Position numbers and translations under genes: made by a program. From contig JANSYI010000019.1 in the NCBI GenBank assembly GCA_024742475.1, positions 114,880 to 178,879 of the forward strand: a stretch of DNA of 64,000 bases, in the 5' to 3' direction. The DNA is from a bacterium (GTDB taxonomy: Bacteria; Myxococcota_A; Polyangia; Nannocystales; Nannocystaceae). How positions within the stretch are numbered: the first letter of the stretch is position 1; each line of letters opens with the position of its first letter. Shown here piece by piece: positions 33,368 to 42,048 of this stretch. Below the pieces are notes generated by a model. It was not told the DNA's origin. It saw only the letters and a list, made by a program, of their open reading frames with translations, and searched no databases.

Positions 33368-34480
33368 TCAAAGCCCGCGGAGCGTCTTGCGGATCTCTCG
33401 GAGCGTCTGCCGCTTCGTCTGGCGGTGGGTCCGGCGACGCTTGCGGTTCTCCTTGTTGGCAGCCAGCGCTCGGCTGGCGCACATGCGGATCTGCTGCTTC
33501 ATGTTCTGCCGGTCCCGTGTGATCGAGCGACGGGGGTGGCGGATGCCGAAGCCGAGCATGCCCGGCACGTTGCCGCGGGCGTACTCGAGCATGTACGTGG
33601 GCGTCTCGGTGGCGTAGACGCGGTGACCTCCGTGCGGGAGGAAGGCCCACGAGCCCGGGGTGAAGTCGTGCGCCTCGAAGTCGTGCTCTTCGAAGTCGTG
33701 CATGAGCCCGGTGAAGACGAAGTCGTGGACCTCGGCGGGGTAGCGGCCCGAGTAGCCATTGACGTTGATCGGCGCGCCGACGATGAGCAGGTACTCATCG
33801 AGCGCGCAGTACATCGCCCGGATGTGGGTGGTCGCGCCGCCGGCGAAGTTGAAGATGTACTCCTTGGGCCACTTGGACCGGTCGAGACCGTATCGCGCCG
33901 CGATGTTGTCCTCGAGGTTGCCGATCACCGTGCGCGCGTCGGCGGTCGGCGTCTGCTCGATCGTCTGCTGCACGATCTCTTGGAGCTCGTTGGGGTGGAA
34001 GGTGTAGTCGTGCATGCCGGTGAGACAGCCGGCGACCTTGCGGGACGACTTCGTGCCGCAGTAGGCGTACTGCGGAGCCTCGAGCGCTCGATCGGCGACC
34101 GCTTCGAGGCAGTTGCGTCGGTGCTCGGGCGTCTCCAAGGCGCCGCAGGTCTGCAGGCCGACCAGCGAGAAGCCGCGGTCGGCCCCGTGGGAGAGGCAGT
34201 CTACCGCTGCGTCCGCGTCGGGCTCGGCCTTGCACATGTCGACCAGCTCGGGGACGAACGTCCATCCGGACATCAGCGCCTCGCACCACGGCGCGCCTTG
34301 CCAGTGCGCGCAGGTTTCCTCGACCGGCAGCGACTCGGGCTTTCGGACCTCGACCTCTTCGGGGAGCTTCGAGGCGAACACCGATGGGTGCCCCGAGGCA
34401 CGCTTGACGTTCCGGCGGCTGTTGCTGCAGCCCGCGATCGCGAGCACGCACGAGAGCAGGAGAAGGAGGGGGCCTCTCAC
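33368..34480 (-). CDS. ERG2/sigma-1 receptor-like lipoprotein (probable sterol C8 isomerase)
   Basis: 370 residues from the GTG at 34480, lipobox IAGC (Cys18). Residues 1-200 hold eight cysteines in a domain I do not know. From about 205 to 315 the sequence follows the ERG2 / sigma-1 receptor family: EYIFNFAGGA (207-216), ALDEYLLIVG, GYSGRYPAE (242-250), PGSWAFLPHGG, and EYARGNVPGMLGFG (299-312). The residues equivalent to human sigma-1 Asp126 and Glu172 are Asp253 and Glu299. Fungal ERG2 moves the sterol double bond from C8 to C7. A His-Asp-Phe triplet repeats three times at 261-273. The tail is very basic. It follows a Ser/Thr kinase gene by 13 bases. Confidence 0.8.
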   Translation of the reverse strand: MRGPLLLLLSCVLAIAGCSNSRRNVKRASGHPSVFASKLPEEVEVRKPESLPVEETCAHWQGAPWCEALMSGWTFVPELVDMCKAEPDADAAVDCLSHGADRGFSLVGLQTCGALETPEHRRNCLEAVADRALEAPQYAYCGTKSSRKVAGCLTGMHDYTFHPNELQEIVQQTIEQTPTADARTVIGNLEDNIAARYGLDRSKWPKEYIFNFAGGATTHIRAMYCALDEYLLIVGAPINVNGYSGRYPAEVHDFVFTGLMHDFEEHDFEAHDFTPGSWAFLPHGGHRVYATETPTYMLEYARGNVPGMLGFGIRHPRRSITRDRQNMKQQIRMCASRALAANKENRKRRRTHRQTKRQTLREIRKTLRGL

Positions 34481-34493
34481 GCGCCGCAGACTA

Positions 34494-36152
34494 CTACCCC
34501 AACGGCGGCGGGGGGCTGCCGGTATCGAGGCTCGGCGTCGCGGCGGGGTCGTTCGAGCGGCGCAGGGCTTCGGCGAACGCGGAGGCCGTCTGGATGCGCC
34601 CAGCGGGGTCCTTCTCGAGTGCACGCATGACCACCTCCTCGAGCGCCGGCGGCAGGCGGTGGGGAGATCGGCTGCCAACCCGCGGGGCCTCGGCGTGCAC
34701 GTGCTGGCGCATCACGCTCCCGGCGTCGGGGCCCTCGAACGGGGGGCGGCCGGTCAGCGCGAAGAACAGCGCGCTGCCCAGGCCGTACACGTCCGAGGTC
34801 GGGGTCGCGCTCCCGCCCATCGCGACCTCGGGGGCCATGTACGCGGGCGTGCCCGTGACGAAGCCGGTCGAGGTGAGGCCCGAGTCGTCCTCGACCAGCC
34901 GCGCGATGCCGAAGTCGAGCACCTTCGTGACGTCGGGTTCGCCGGCGAGCGTGGTGACGAAGAGGTTCTCGGGCTTGATGTCACGGTGCACGATGCCCTG
35001 TTCGTGCGCTTCGGATAGCGCCCGAGCGGCCTGGTGAATGAGCGCGGTGGCGCGGGCCGGAGGCAGGGGCCCGACCCGGTGCACCAGCGCCTGGAGCGAC
35101 TCGCCGTCGAGCAGCTCCATCGCGTAGTACCAAAGTCCGTCTTCGCTGACGCCGTGGTTGAAGATGCGGACGGTGTTCGGGTGGCGCAGCGCCGCCGTGG
35201 CGCGGATCTCTCGCTCGAAGCGGGTCACGCCCTCGGGGTCGTTCTCCGTGGGCCGCAGCACCTTCAAGGCCACGTCGCGTCGGAGCTCCTCGTCGCGGGC
35301 GACCCAGACCTCGCCCATCCCTCCACGGCCGATCCGCTTGCGCAGCTTGAAGCGCCCCAGGTTGCGGGAGGCGAAGACCTGCCGCCGAAGGGCCCAGGCC
35401 TGGTGGCTCCCGAGCACGACGAGGAACCACGAGCCGATCAGCAGCGCAGCGTGGAAGACGTAGCTGCCTCGCGCCGCCGGCTCGAGCCACTGCGCCCGCA
35501 CGGCAGGGACGGCGAGCGTGGCCACGCCGACGATGAGCATGTCGAGCAGCGCCGGGATGGCCAGCCGCCACGAGGCGTCCTGCCAGCGGTGCGGGATCAC
35601 GGCGACGCGCCCGACGATCACCAGCACGACGAGGGCGTGGTAGGGGCTCGAGACCCCGCCGGCGTAGAGGCTCATCAGGCTCAGGCAGGCCGACGACGCC
35701 ACGATCATCGAGACGTCGAGCACCAGCACCAGGCCGGGGGAGGGGTCTTGCACGCGCCGCAGCAGGACGGCGGCGGTGACGAGCACGACGAGCCCCGCGA
35801 GTCGCAGGACCGCGAAGGGCACGATGTTGGTGGGGTAGACCCAAAGCGCGACGAGAGCATCGAGCCCGAAGAACGCGATCCACCCAACGCATGCGGCGGG
35901 CACGAGTCTGCGCATCCTGCCGACGGTGGCCCGGTGATCGACCCGAGCGAGGTACTTCTCGCGGTCGTCGAGCAGGGGCGGGCTGCCTGGACCGACGGCG
36001 ACGGCGGGCTCGGGGGCCTCCGTCTCGAGCAGGGTGGTCCTCTCTTCGTGCGGCGAACGCTCGGGGTCGGGATCGGGGGGGGCGATGAGTCCCGTCCCGC
36101 CTGGATAGGCGGCCGTCGTTCGCTGTGTCGGAAGGTGGGACTCGTCGGTCAC
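34494..36152 (-). CDS. Membrane Ser/Thr protein kinase
   Basis: 552 residues. After a Pro-rich start come about six membrane segments (84-250), then a complete kinase domain from 265: GRGGMGEVWVA, Lys297, HRDIKPEN with Asp391, DFGIARLV, GTPAYMAPE. The membrane part precedes the kinase, the reverse of PknB-type kinases, and resembles a sensor. The next gene downstream is the ERG2-like lipoprotein, so the kinase may respond to envelope or sterol state; this is inference. GTG start. Confidence 0.9.
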   Translation of the reverse strand: MTDESHLPTQRTTAAYPGGTGLIAPPDPDPERSPHEERTTLLETEAPEPAVAVGPGSPPLLDDREKYLARVDHRATVGRMRRLVPAACVGWIAFFGLDALVALWVYPTNIVPFAVLRLAGLVVLVTAAVLLRRVQDPSPGLVLVLDVSMIVASSACLSLMSLYAGGVSSPYHALVVLVIVGRVAVIPHRWQDASWRLAIPALLDMLIVGVATLAVPAVRAQWLEPAARGSYVFHAALLIGSWFLVVLGSHQAWALRRQVFASRNLGRFKLRKRIGRGGMGEVWVARDEELRRDVALKVLRPTENDPEGVTRFEREIRATAALRHPNTVRIFNHGVSEDGLWYYAMELLDGESLQALVHRVGPLPPARATALIHQAARALSEAHEQGIVHRDIKPENLFVTTLAGEPDVTKVLDFGIARLVEDDSGLTSTGFVTGTPAYMAPEVAMGGSATPTSDVYGLGSALFFALTGRPPFEGPDAGSVMRQHVHAEAPRVGSRSPHRLPPALEEVVMRALEKDPAGRIQTASAFAEALRRSNDPAATPSLDTGSPPPPLG

Positions 36153-36186
36153 CGTGCCACCGCTACGGCGCGCACGCCGTCGCGGA

Positions 36187-36861
36187 TCACTCTACCGTCA
36201 GCGCGAACGTCACGTCGACGTCGGTGGCCCCCGCGGGATCTCCGCCGTTTGCGAAGTCCTCGGCCAGCCCCGCCGCCTTTTGCGGCTCGTCGTTCGTCTC
36301 GGGCAGGTGGCGCAGCATCACCTTGAACTCGCCCCCGCCCGCGGCGGTGGTGGTGATCGTGTTGGAGAGGCCGACGGGGAGGTCGTCACCGACCGCGTTC
36401 TCTCCGTAGTCCGACTCGACGTCGGCGTAGGCGTGGGTGACGACACCGCTGCCCATCGAGCCGGGGCCCGTGACCGCGTCGCCGTAGATGATGAACTGGT
36501 GCTCCTCGGCTTCGGCCTCGATCTCGGGGGTGACGTCTTCGTCTTCGAGGTCGTTGTACAGCGCGATGTCGAGGGTGTAGGTGGTGTCCGGTGCGAGCAC
36601 GATCGGATCGGCGGTGCCCGAGTTGCCGGCCTCGCCGTCGGGGTCGCTGAACTCGGCGGTGACCGTGTCGCCAGCCTCGGAGGTGAACGTGAGCGTCACG
36701 GTCGTGATGAGCTCTTCCTCATGGTCGTGGTCGTGACCATGGTCGTGGCCGTGGTCATCCTCGGTGTCGGCGTGCTCTTCCCCGTCGCCGCTGCTGTCGT
36801 CATCACACGCCGCCGGAGCGATCGCGAGGGCACTGCAGACCAGGGTCGTCTTCCAATTCAT
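36187..36861 (-). CDS. His-rich lipoprotein, probably zinc-linked
   Basis: 224 residues from the ATG at 36861; lipobox PAAC, then an acidic and histidine-rich segment (DDHGHDHGHDHDHEEE) able to bind zinc. The rest, ITTVTLTF, DPDGEAGN, LAPDTTYTLDIALYND, EEHQFII and a C-terminal strand, matches a lipoprotein family that I know mainly from Bacteroidetes (misnamed there as periplasmic-binding fold). Next to a COG0523 GTPase and a Zur-type regulator it is best read as a zinc acquisition lipoprotein. TGCAA half-sites lie just upstream. Confidence 0.75.
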   Translation of the reverse strand: MNWKTTLVCSALAIAPAACDDDSSGDGEEHADTEDDHGHDHGHDHDHEEELITTVTLTFTSEAGDTVTAEFSDPDGEAGNSGTADPIVLAPDTTYTLDIALYNDLEDEDVTPEIEAEAEEHQFIIYGDAVTGPGSMGSGVVTHAYADVESDYGENAVGDDLPVGLSNTITTTAAGGGEFKVMLRHLPETNDEPQKAAGLAEDFANGGDPAGATDVDVTFALTVE

Positions 36862-36954
36862 GATGAACGAATGCTCATGCAATTCGCTGGCATATGCAAC
36901 ACGATTCGAGGTGCATCCGATGTGCGTGAGGGCCCCCGTGACGCGCGCCGCTCG

Positions 36955-38037
36955 TCAGTGAGGCCGCGGCGGCACGCCATGGAGAAGTCGGTTGAAGTAG
37001 CCGACCATCTCATCCATGAAGCCCTCGGTTGCGGGCTGGCCGTCGTCGTGGCACCCGTCGAGAAGGGCCTGCAGCGCTTCGACGTCCAGCGCGCCCTCGC
37101 GGCCGAGAAAGACGAGCTCGGTGCACGGTGACCCATCGCCCCAGCTGCCTTCGTTGCGGAGCTCGGCCCGGCCGCCGACGACGTGGACGAGCACGCGAAC
37201 GCTGGGGTCCTGCGCCACGTGTACGAAACCCTTCGCGCGAAAGACGGCACGGGGCAGCTGGGTCAGCGCGCGCCGCAGGGCGTAGGCCGACAGGGGCGTC
37301 TGCGATCGATACGTCCACGTGTCGAAGGCGTGCACGCCGTGATGATGATGGTGGTGGTGACCATGGCCGCCGTCGACCTCGTGCACGTGGGGTTGCTCGG
37401 TGTCGGTGGCCGAGGATGCCGTGCGCGAGGCGTCCCACAGACCCTGCGCGTCGAGGAGCACGGCGGTGGGTGCAGCATCGAGCGAGGCGTGAAGGAGGCG
37501 TGCCCGCGGCGCGAGGCGATGGACCAGCTCGGTGGTGGCGGCGCGCTGCTCGGGGGTCGAGGCGTCTTCCTTGGTCAGCACGACGAAGTCGCACACGCGC
37601 AGCTGCGTGCTGGCCAGCGCCCAGTCGTCCTCGATGAGGGTGGCGAACTCCGTGGGGTCGACGCATCCGATGACGGCCGCCAGCTCGACGCACTCGGCGA
37701 CGCGCGGGTCGACGAAGGTGCGGACGATGCCCGCGGGGTCGGACACGCCCGAGGCTTCGATGAGGATGTGCGTGGGCGAGTCGGCCCGCCGGGTCAACGA
37801 CAGCAGGGCCGAGAGCAGATCGCCGCGGATCGTGCAGCAGATGCACCCGTTTTGCAGGGCGACCTCGCTTTGCACGTTGGCCGTGCCCGAGACCAGGGCG
37901 GCGTCGACGTTGATCGACCCGAAGTCGTTGACGATCACGCCCAGCGGCTCGGTCGTGTCGCGCAGGAGGGCGTTGAGCAGGGTGGTCTTGCCCGCGCCGA
38001 GGAACCCGGCGAGCAGGGTCACGCGCGTACGCTGCAC
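36955..38037 (-). CDS. COG0523 GTPase, zinc metallochaperone type
   Basis: 360 residues of the CobW/COG0523 family. Walker A GFLGAGKTTL at about 10-19, NDFGSINVD, metal site GCICCTIRGDL, GTP motif TKED and a long histidine tract (GGHGHHHHHHHG) near residue 250, followed by the CobW C-terminal domain. Members under Zur control deliver zinc to client proteins in starvation. I use the GTG at 38037 (GGAG 8 bases upstream); longer frames would run across the operator and into the zur gene. Confidence 0.9.
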   Translation of the reverse strand: MQRTRVTLLAGFLGAGKTTLLNALLRDTTEPLGVIVNDFGSINVDAALVSGTANVQSEVALQNGCICCTIRGDLLSALLSLTRRADSPTHILIEASGVSDPAGIVRTFVDPRVAECVELAAVIGCVDPTEFATLIEDDWALASTQLRVCDFVVLTKEDASTPEQRAATTELVHRLAPRARLLHASLDAAPTAVLLDAQGLWDASRTASSATDTEQPHVHEVDGGHGHHHHHHHGVHAFDTWTYRSQTPLSAYALRRALTQLPRAVFRAKGFVHVAQDPSVRVLVHVVGGRAELRNEGSWGDGSPCTELVFLGREGALDVEALQALLDGCHDDGQPATEGFMDEMVGYFNRLLHGVPPRPH

Positions 38038-38109
38038 TCGTCCGTCTCCACGCGTGGGGTGCGAAGGTCGAGGACACCCGGGGGGAGGGCGGTCGGAGAC
38101 GACATGTGT

Positions 38110-38128
38110 TTTGCAATCTATATGCAAA
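38110..38128. promoter_or_regulatory. Candidate Zur operator
   Basis: A 19-base inverted repeat TTTGCA (38110-38115) / TGCAAA (38123-38128) with a 7-base AT-rich centre, in the gap between the divergent COG0523 GTPase and the Zur-type regulator. Length, symmetry and position fit a Fur-family box. TGCAA half-sites recur upstream of the His-rich lipoprotein (about 36878-36900). Confidence 0.55.
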
Positions 38129-38156
38129 TGCACAATCATGACAAGTGAGACGGCCG

Positions 38157-38579
38157 ATGACGAAAGACGACGCACGAGACGTGATCAAGTCACGTGGCCT
38201 GCGGGTGACCATGCCCAGGCTCGCGGTCGTGCGGGCCCTGGCCGCCGCGAACGTGCCGCTGTCGTATCGCGAAGTCCACGATCGCATCGCCGACGCCGCG
38301 TGGGATCCGAGCACGACCTATCGCAACCTCGTCAAGCTTCGCGACGCCGGCATCGCGCCGGTCGTCAGCCGGGTCGAGGGCATCGACCGCTACGCCATCG
38401 CCGACGCGCGCGAGGGGCAGCACCGCCACCCGCACTTCCTGTGCGAGGACTGCGGCCTGCTCGCCTGCCTCCCCGCGGATGCGGTTGCCTCGACGCTAGC
38501 CCACGGTCCTTGGGCCGCCTCGCTTCAGCAAGCCACCGTGCAGCTGCGCGGCACCTGCCCGGCGTGCCTCGAGGGCTGA
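38157..38579 (+). CDS. zur: Fur-family regulator, Zur type
   Basis: 140 residues from the ATG at 38157 (a GTG at 38145 would add four). Winged helix with SRGLRVTMPRLAVVRAL and STTYRNLVKL (recognition helix), then HRHPHFLCEDCG and a second CPAC, the structural zinc site. Zur is preferred over Fur because the divergent neighbour is a COG0523 zinc chaperone and a His-rich lipoprotein follows. It likely represses both and itself through the dyad at 38110-38128. Confidence 0.85.
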   Translation: MTKDDARDVIKSRGLRVTMPRLAVVRALAAANVPLSYREVHDRIADAAWDPSTTYRNLVKLRDAGIAPVVSRVEGIDRYAIADAREGQHRHPHFLCEDCGLLACLPADAVASTLAHGPWAASLQQATVQLRGTCPACLEG

Positions 38580-38676
38580 GGCGAGAGGCGTCGGCTCGAT
38601 GTAGGCCGGCCGCGGTGCGGACTCGCTGGCACCGACTCGCCCTCGGATCGCTCGCGAATCCGCCGACCCCAACCAC

Positions 38677-38703
38677 GAAAAACGGCGCTCCGAGAAGCGC
38701 CGT
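38677..38703 (-). terminator. Terminator after tRNA gene
   Basis: Read leftward, ACGGCGCT (38703-38696), loop, AGCGCCGT (38689-38682) and then five T. It starts 8 bases after the end of the tRNA. A textbook intrinsic terminator. Confidence 0.8.
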
Positions 38704-38710
38704 GTAGAAG

Positions 38711-38784
<74 letters not shown>

Positions 38785-38931
38785 CGAGGTCCGTTTGACG
38801 GGGCGCGAAATATGCGACGGGTCGGCCGAGAGGTCAAGCACCATTTTGCGGGCCTTTTTCGGGGGGTTGCGAGGCGATCCGGATCACGCGGAGGGGTGAT
38901 CGAACGCCGTCGCCGGGCAACGGGGGGAGTG

Positions 38932-39255
38932 ATGCGTCTCCTCTCGTGTTCACTTCTCGCGCTGTGGGTCGCCGGCTGCGACTGCGACCCGTGCCCCGGC
39001 GTCCCCCTCGAAGTCGTCGACGCCATGACGGGCGATCCCATCCCCAATGCCGAAGCCCGCATGGCCACGCACGCCCACGGGCGGAGGCATCGTGTCGAGG
39101 ACGGCCGCCTCGCCGATGGAGCGTACCGGCTTTGGGTGCGCGCGCCGGGCTATCGCACGGTGACCGAGAAGGTCGAGATCGCGGTGAGGTGCGTGGATTT
39201 CGAAGGGTTCTGTCCGGACAGAGACGCGTACACCGTGGCCCTGGAGCGACGATGA
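38932..39255 (+). CDS. Small lipoprotein with carboxypeptidase-regulatory-like domain
   Basis: 107 residues from the ATG at 38932, with a GGGGGGAG ribosome site; lipobox VAGC then CDCDPCPG. The mature part has the Ig-like pattern of carboxypeptidase regulatory domains: PLEVVDAMTGDPIPNAEARM, DGRLADGAYRLWVRAPGY, KVEIAV. Function unknown; overlaps the next gene by 4 bases. Confidence 0.7.
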   Translation: MRLLSCSLLALWVAGCDCDPCPGVPLEVVDAMTGDPIPNAEARMATHAHGRRHRVEDGRLADGAYRLWVRAPGYRTVTEKVEIAVRCVDFEGFCPDRDAYTVALERR

Positions 39256-39821
39256 ACGGGCTCATCGTGCTCAGCGCGTTGCTCATGGCCGCGGAGCCTC
39301 GTCAAGAGCCCAAGGCACCCACGCCATGGGGCGTCGAAGCAACACCTGCCTACGTGTTCGGCGGGTTGATGATCGCGCTGGGCGGCGGGGCGAGGGCCTT
39401 CGGAACGCGCATCGCCCTGTCGCGGAGCTTCGACCCGCTCGGACGTGACGGCACGTACGCCCGCGTGGTCGGAGGCGCGCTGGCGCTGGGCGGGCTGGGC
39501 CTGACGGGGCATGCCTCCTATGTGCGAGGGGTGCAGACCGCACGGCGCCCGCGGCTGCGGCCCGCGGTCGGGTGGACCCTGTTCGGCGTCGGTGCGGCCG
39601 TCGTCGCCGCGTCGCGCTTCGTGCCGCTCGCGTGCTTCGAGACCCCCTGCGCGGTGGTCACCGGCGAGGTGTCGACGTGGGGAGGCTTTGCGCTGGCCGG
39701 CGTCGGGCTCAACCTCGCGACGTTCTCGCTCGGTGCCCGCCGGTCGGTGGCCCTCGCCCCGAGCGCCTCGGGGTCCGGCGCGCAGCGGATCGTCGGTTTG
39801 ACCGTGTCTGGGCGCTTCTGA
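39252..39821 (+). CDS. Gly/Ala-rich membrane protein
   Basis: 189 residues with a signal-like start (MNGLIVLSALLMAAEP) and three or four hydrophobic segments rich in Gly and Ala (AYVFGGLMIALGGGARAFG, GFALAGVGLNLATFSLG). Coupled to the preceding lipoprotein gene. No family recognised. Confidence 0.65.
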   Translation: MNGLIVLSALLMAAEPRQEPKAPTPWGVEATPAYVFGGLMIALGGGARAFGTRIALSRSFDPLGRDGTYARVVGGALALGGLGLTGHASYVRGVQTARRPRLRPAVGWTLFGVGAAVVAASRFVPLACFETPCAVVTGEVSTWGGFALAGVGLNLATFSLGARRSVALAPSASGSGAQRIVGLTVSGRF

Positions 39822-39988
39822 GGTTGCCGAGTGCGTGAACTCCTGGAGGGGCCCTTGGGTTCGTGCTAACCGCGTGCACGTGCTCGAAGGCATGTCAGCC
39901 GCGAACCCCGCGGCTTCTCGCGCACCCGAACCCTCGGTGAGAGTTGGCCGACACGGCTCTCTCTCTCCTCAACCAAAGGTCCCTTTCG

Positions 39989-41170
39989 ATGTCTCGTGAA
40001 GTCGTGATCGTCAGTGCCGCCCGAACGCCCATCGGCAGCTTCGGCGGAGTGTTCGCCTCAGTCACCGCGCCCAAGCTCGGCGCCACCGCCATCAGGGAGG
40101 CGCTGCATCGCGCCTCGGTCGAGGGCGGCGACGTGGACCAGGTCTACATGGGCTGCGTTCTCCCGGCCGGCGTCGGGCAGGCGCCCGCGCGTCAAGCCTC
40201 GCTCGCGGCGGGTGTGCCCAACACGGTCGGCTGCGTCACCCTCAACAAGGTGTGCGGCTCGGGCCTGATGGCGGTCATCCAGGCTGCGCAAGCGGTCAAG
40301 GCGGGTGACGCCGAGGTGGCCGTCGCAGGCGGCATGGAGTCGATGTCCAACGCGCCCTACTACGTGCCCAAAGCCCGCACGGGCTACCGCATGGGTCACG
40401 GCCAGCTCGTCGACGGCATGATTCACGACGGCCTGTGGGACCCCTACGGCGATCACCACATGGGCATCGCCGGTGAGCTGTGCGCCTCCGAGCGCAAGAT
40501 CGACCGCGAGCGCCAGGACGCGTGGGCGATCACCAGCTACAAGCGCGCCTTGGCCTCCATCGAGGAAGGCCACTTCAAAGCCGAGATTGCCCCCGTCGAG
40601 GTGCCGCAGCGCAAGGGCGACCCCGTCGTCGTCGACACCGACGAAGACCCTGGCCGCGGCAACATCGACAAGCTCCCCAAGCTTCGCCCCGCCTTCAAGA
40701 AGGACGGCACCATCACCGCCGCCAACGCGCCGTCGGTCAACGACGGCGGCGCGGCGCTGGTCGTGATGAGCAAGGACGAGGCCGACAAGCGCGGCCTGAA
40801 GCCGCTGGCCAAGATCGTGGCCTACGACAACGCCGCGCAGGCGCCCGAGTGGTTCACCACCGCCCCGGCCAAGGCGGTGGCCAAGGTGTTGGACAAGACC
40901 GGTCTCAAAGCGGACGACGTCGACCTGTGGGAGATCAACGAGGCGTTCTCGGTGGTCTCACTCGCCAACCAGGACGAGATCGGCATCCCCGACGACCGGA
41001 TCAACATTCGCGGGGGCTCGGTGGCCCTGGGGCATCCAATCGGAGCTTCGGGCGCTCGCATCCTCGTCACGCTGCTGCACGCGCTGCAGAGCACGAACAA
41101 GACCCGCGGCATGGCGGCGATCTGTCTCGGCGGCGGTGAAGGCCTCGCCCTCATGGTGGAGATGCTCTAG
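39989..41170 (+). CDS. Acetyl-CoA acetyltransferase (thiolase)
   Basis: 393 residues. Thiolase II marks: VSAARTPIGSFGG at the N-terminus, active-site Cys in NKVCGSGLMAV (about 90), GGMESMSNAPYY, WEINEAFSV, GHPIGASGARI and the second Cys in CLGGGEGLALMVE. Condenses or cleaves acetoacetyl-CoA. First gene of a beta-oxidation operon, two bases before the dehydrogenase gene. Could serve acetoacetate or PHB metabolism too. Confidence 0.95.
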   Translation: MSREVVIVSAARTPIGSFGGVFASVTAPKLGATAIREALHRASVEGGDVDQVYMGCVLPAGVGQAPARQASLAAGVPNTVGCVTLNKVCGSGLMAVIQAAQAVKAGDAEVAVAGGMESMSNAPYYVPKARTGYRMGHGQLVDGMIHDGLWDPYGDHHMGIAGELCASERKIDRERQDAWAITSYKRALASIEEGHFKAEIAPVEVPQRKGDPVVVDTDEDPGRGNIDKLPKLRPAFKKDGTITAANAPSVNDGGAALVVMSKDEADKRGLKPLAKIVAYDNAAQAPEWFTTAPAKAVAKVLDKTGLKADDVDLWEINEAFSVVSLANQDEIGIPDDRINIRGGSVALGHPIGASGARILVTLLHALQSTNKTRGMAAICLGGGEGLALMVEML

Positions 41171-41172
41171 AG

Positions 41173-42036
41173 ATGACGACCGACATTCAAACCGTAGGAG
41201 TGCTGGGCGCCGGCCAAATGGGCGGCGGCATTGCACAAGTCGTGGCCCAAAGCGGCCGCAAGGTGCTGCTGGCCGACGTCGACAAGGCGCGCGCCGAGGC
41301 CGGCAAGGCGAAGATCGCCAAGGTCCTCGGCCGCGCGGTCGAGAAGGGGAGGATCTCGGCCGAGGACCGAGACGCCGCGCTGGGGCGCATCGTGCCCGTG
41401 GACTCGGTCGCCGCCTTCTCGGACGCTCAGTTCGCGATCGAAGCCGCCACCGAGAACATCGAGCTCAAGAAGACGCTCATGAAGGGGCTCGACGAGGCGT
41501 GCCCCGAAGGGGCCATCATCGCCTCGAATACCAGCTCGATCAGCATCACGCTGCTCGGCGCCGAGACCTCGCGCCCCGAGAAGATCGTGGGCATGCACTT
41601 CATGAACCCGGTGCCGGTGATGAAGCTCGTCGAGCTCATCCGCGGCCTGCCCACCTCCGATGGCACGTACGAGGCCACCAAGGCGCTGGCCGAAGACCTC
41701 GGCAAGACCGTGGTCACCTCGCTCGACAGCCCGGGCTTCATCGTCAACCGGATCCTCATCCCGCTGATCAACGAGGCCTGCTTCGCGCTGCAGGAGAACC
41801 TGGGCACCCCCGAGGACATCGACACGGGCATCAAGCTGGGCCTCAACCACCCCATGGGCCCGCTGGCGCTCGCCGACCTCATCGGCCTCGACACCTGCCT
41901 GGCCATCGCCGACGTGCTGCACAAGGAACTCGGCGACGACAAGTACCGGGCGGCCAACGTGCTGCGCATGCACGTGGCCGCCGGCTGGCTCGGTCGCAAG
42001 ACCGGCCGCGGCTTCTACGACTACAGCAAGAAGTAA
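41173..42036 (+). CDS. hbd: 3-hydroxybutyryl-CoA dehydrogenase
   Basis: 287 residues; NAD-binding GAGQMGGGIA near the N-terminus, SNTSSISIT, HFMNPVPVM, the catalytic His region and NRILIPLINEA. The length is that of the single-domain short-chain enzyme rather than FadB. It oxidises 3-hydroxyacyl-CoA, using product of the crotonase encoded next. Confidence 0.95.
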   Translation: MTTDIQTVGVLGAGQMGGGIAQVVAQSGRKVLLADVDKARAEAGKAKIAKVLGRAVEKGRISAEDRDAALGRIVPVDSVAAFSDAQFAIEAATENIELKKTLMKGLDEACPEGAIIASNTSSISITLLGAETSRPEKIVGMHFMNPVPVMKLVELIRGLPTSDGTYEATKALAEDLGKTVVTSLDSPGFIVNRILIPLINEACFALQENLGTPEDIDTGIKLGLNHPMGPLALADLIGLDTCLAIADVLHKELGDDKYRAANVLRMHVAAGWLGRKTGRGFYDYSKK

Positions 42037-42048
42037 GAAGGACCTTCG

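Noticed and set aside
36955..38175. COG0523 gene starting at 38175
   Set aside because: That start would lie inside the divergent zur gene and beyond the operator; the GTG at 38037 has a ribosome site and precedes the Walker A by the normal distance.
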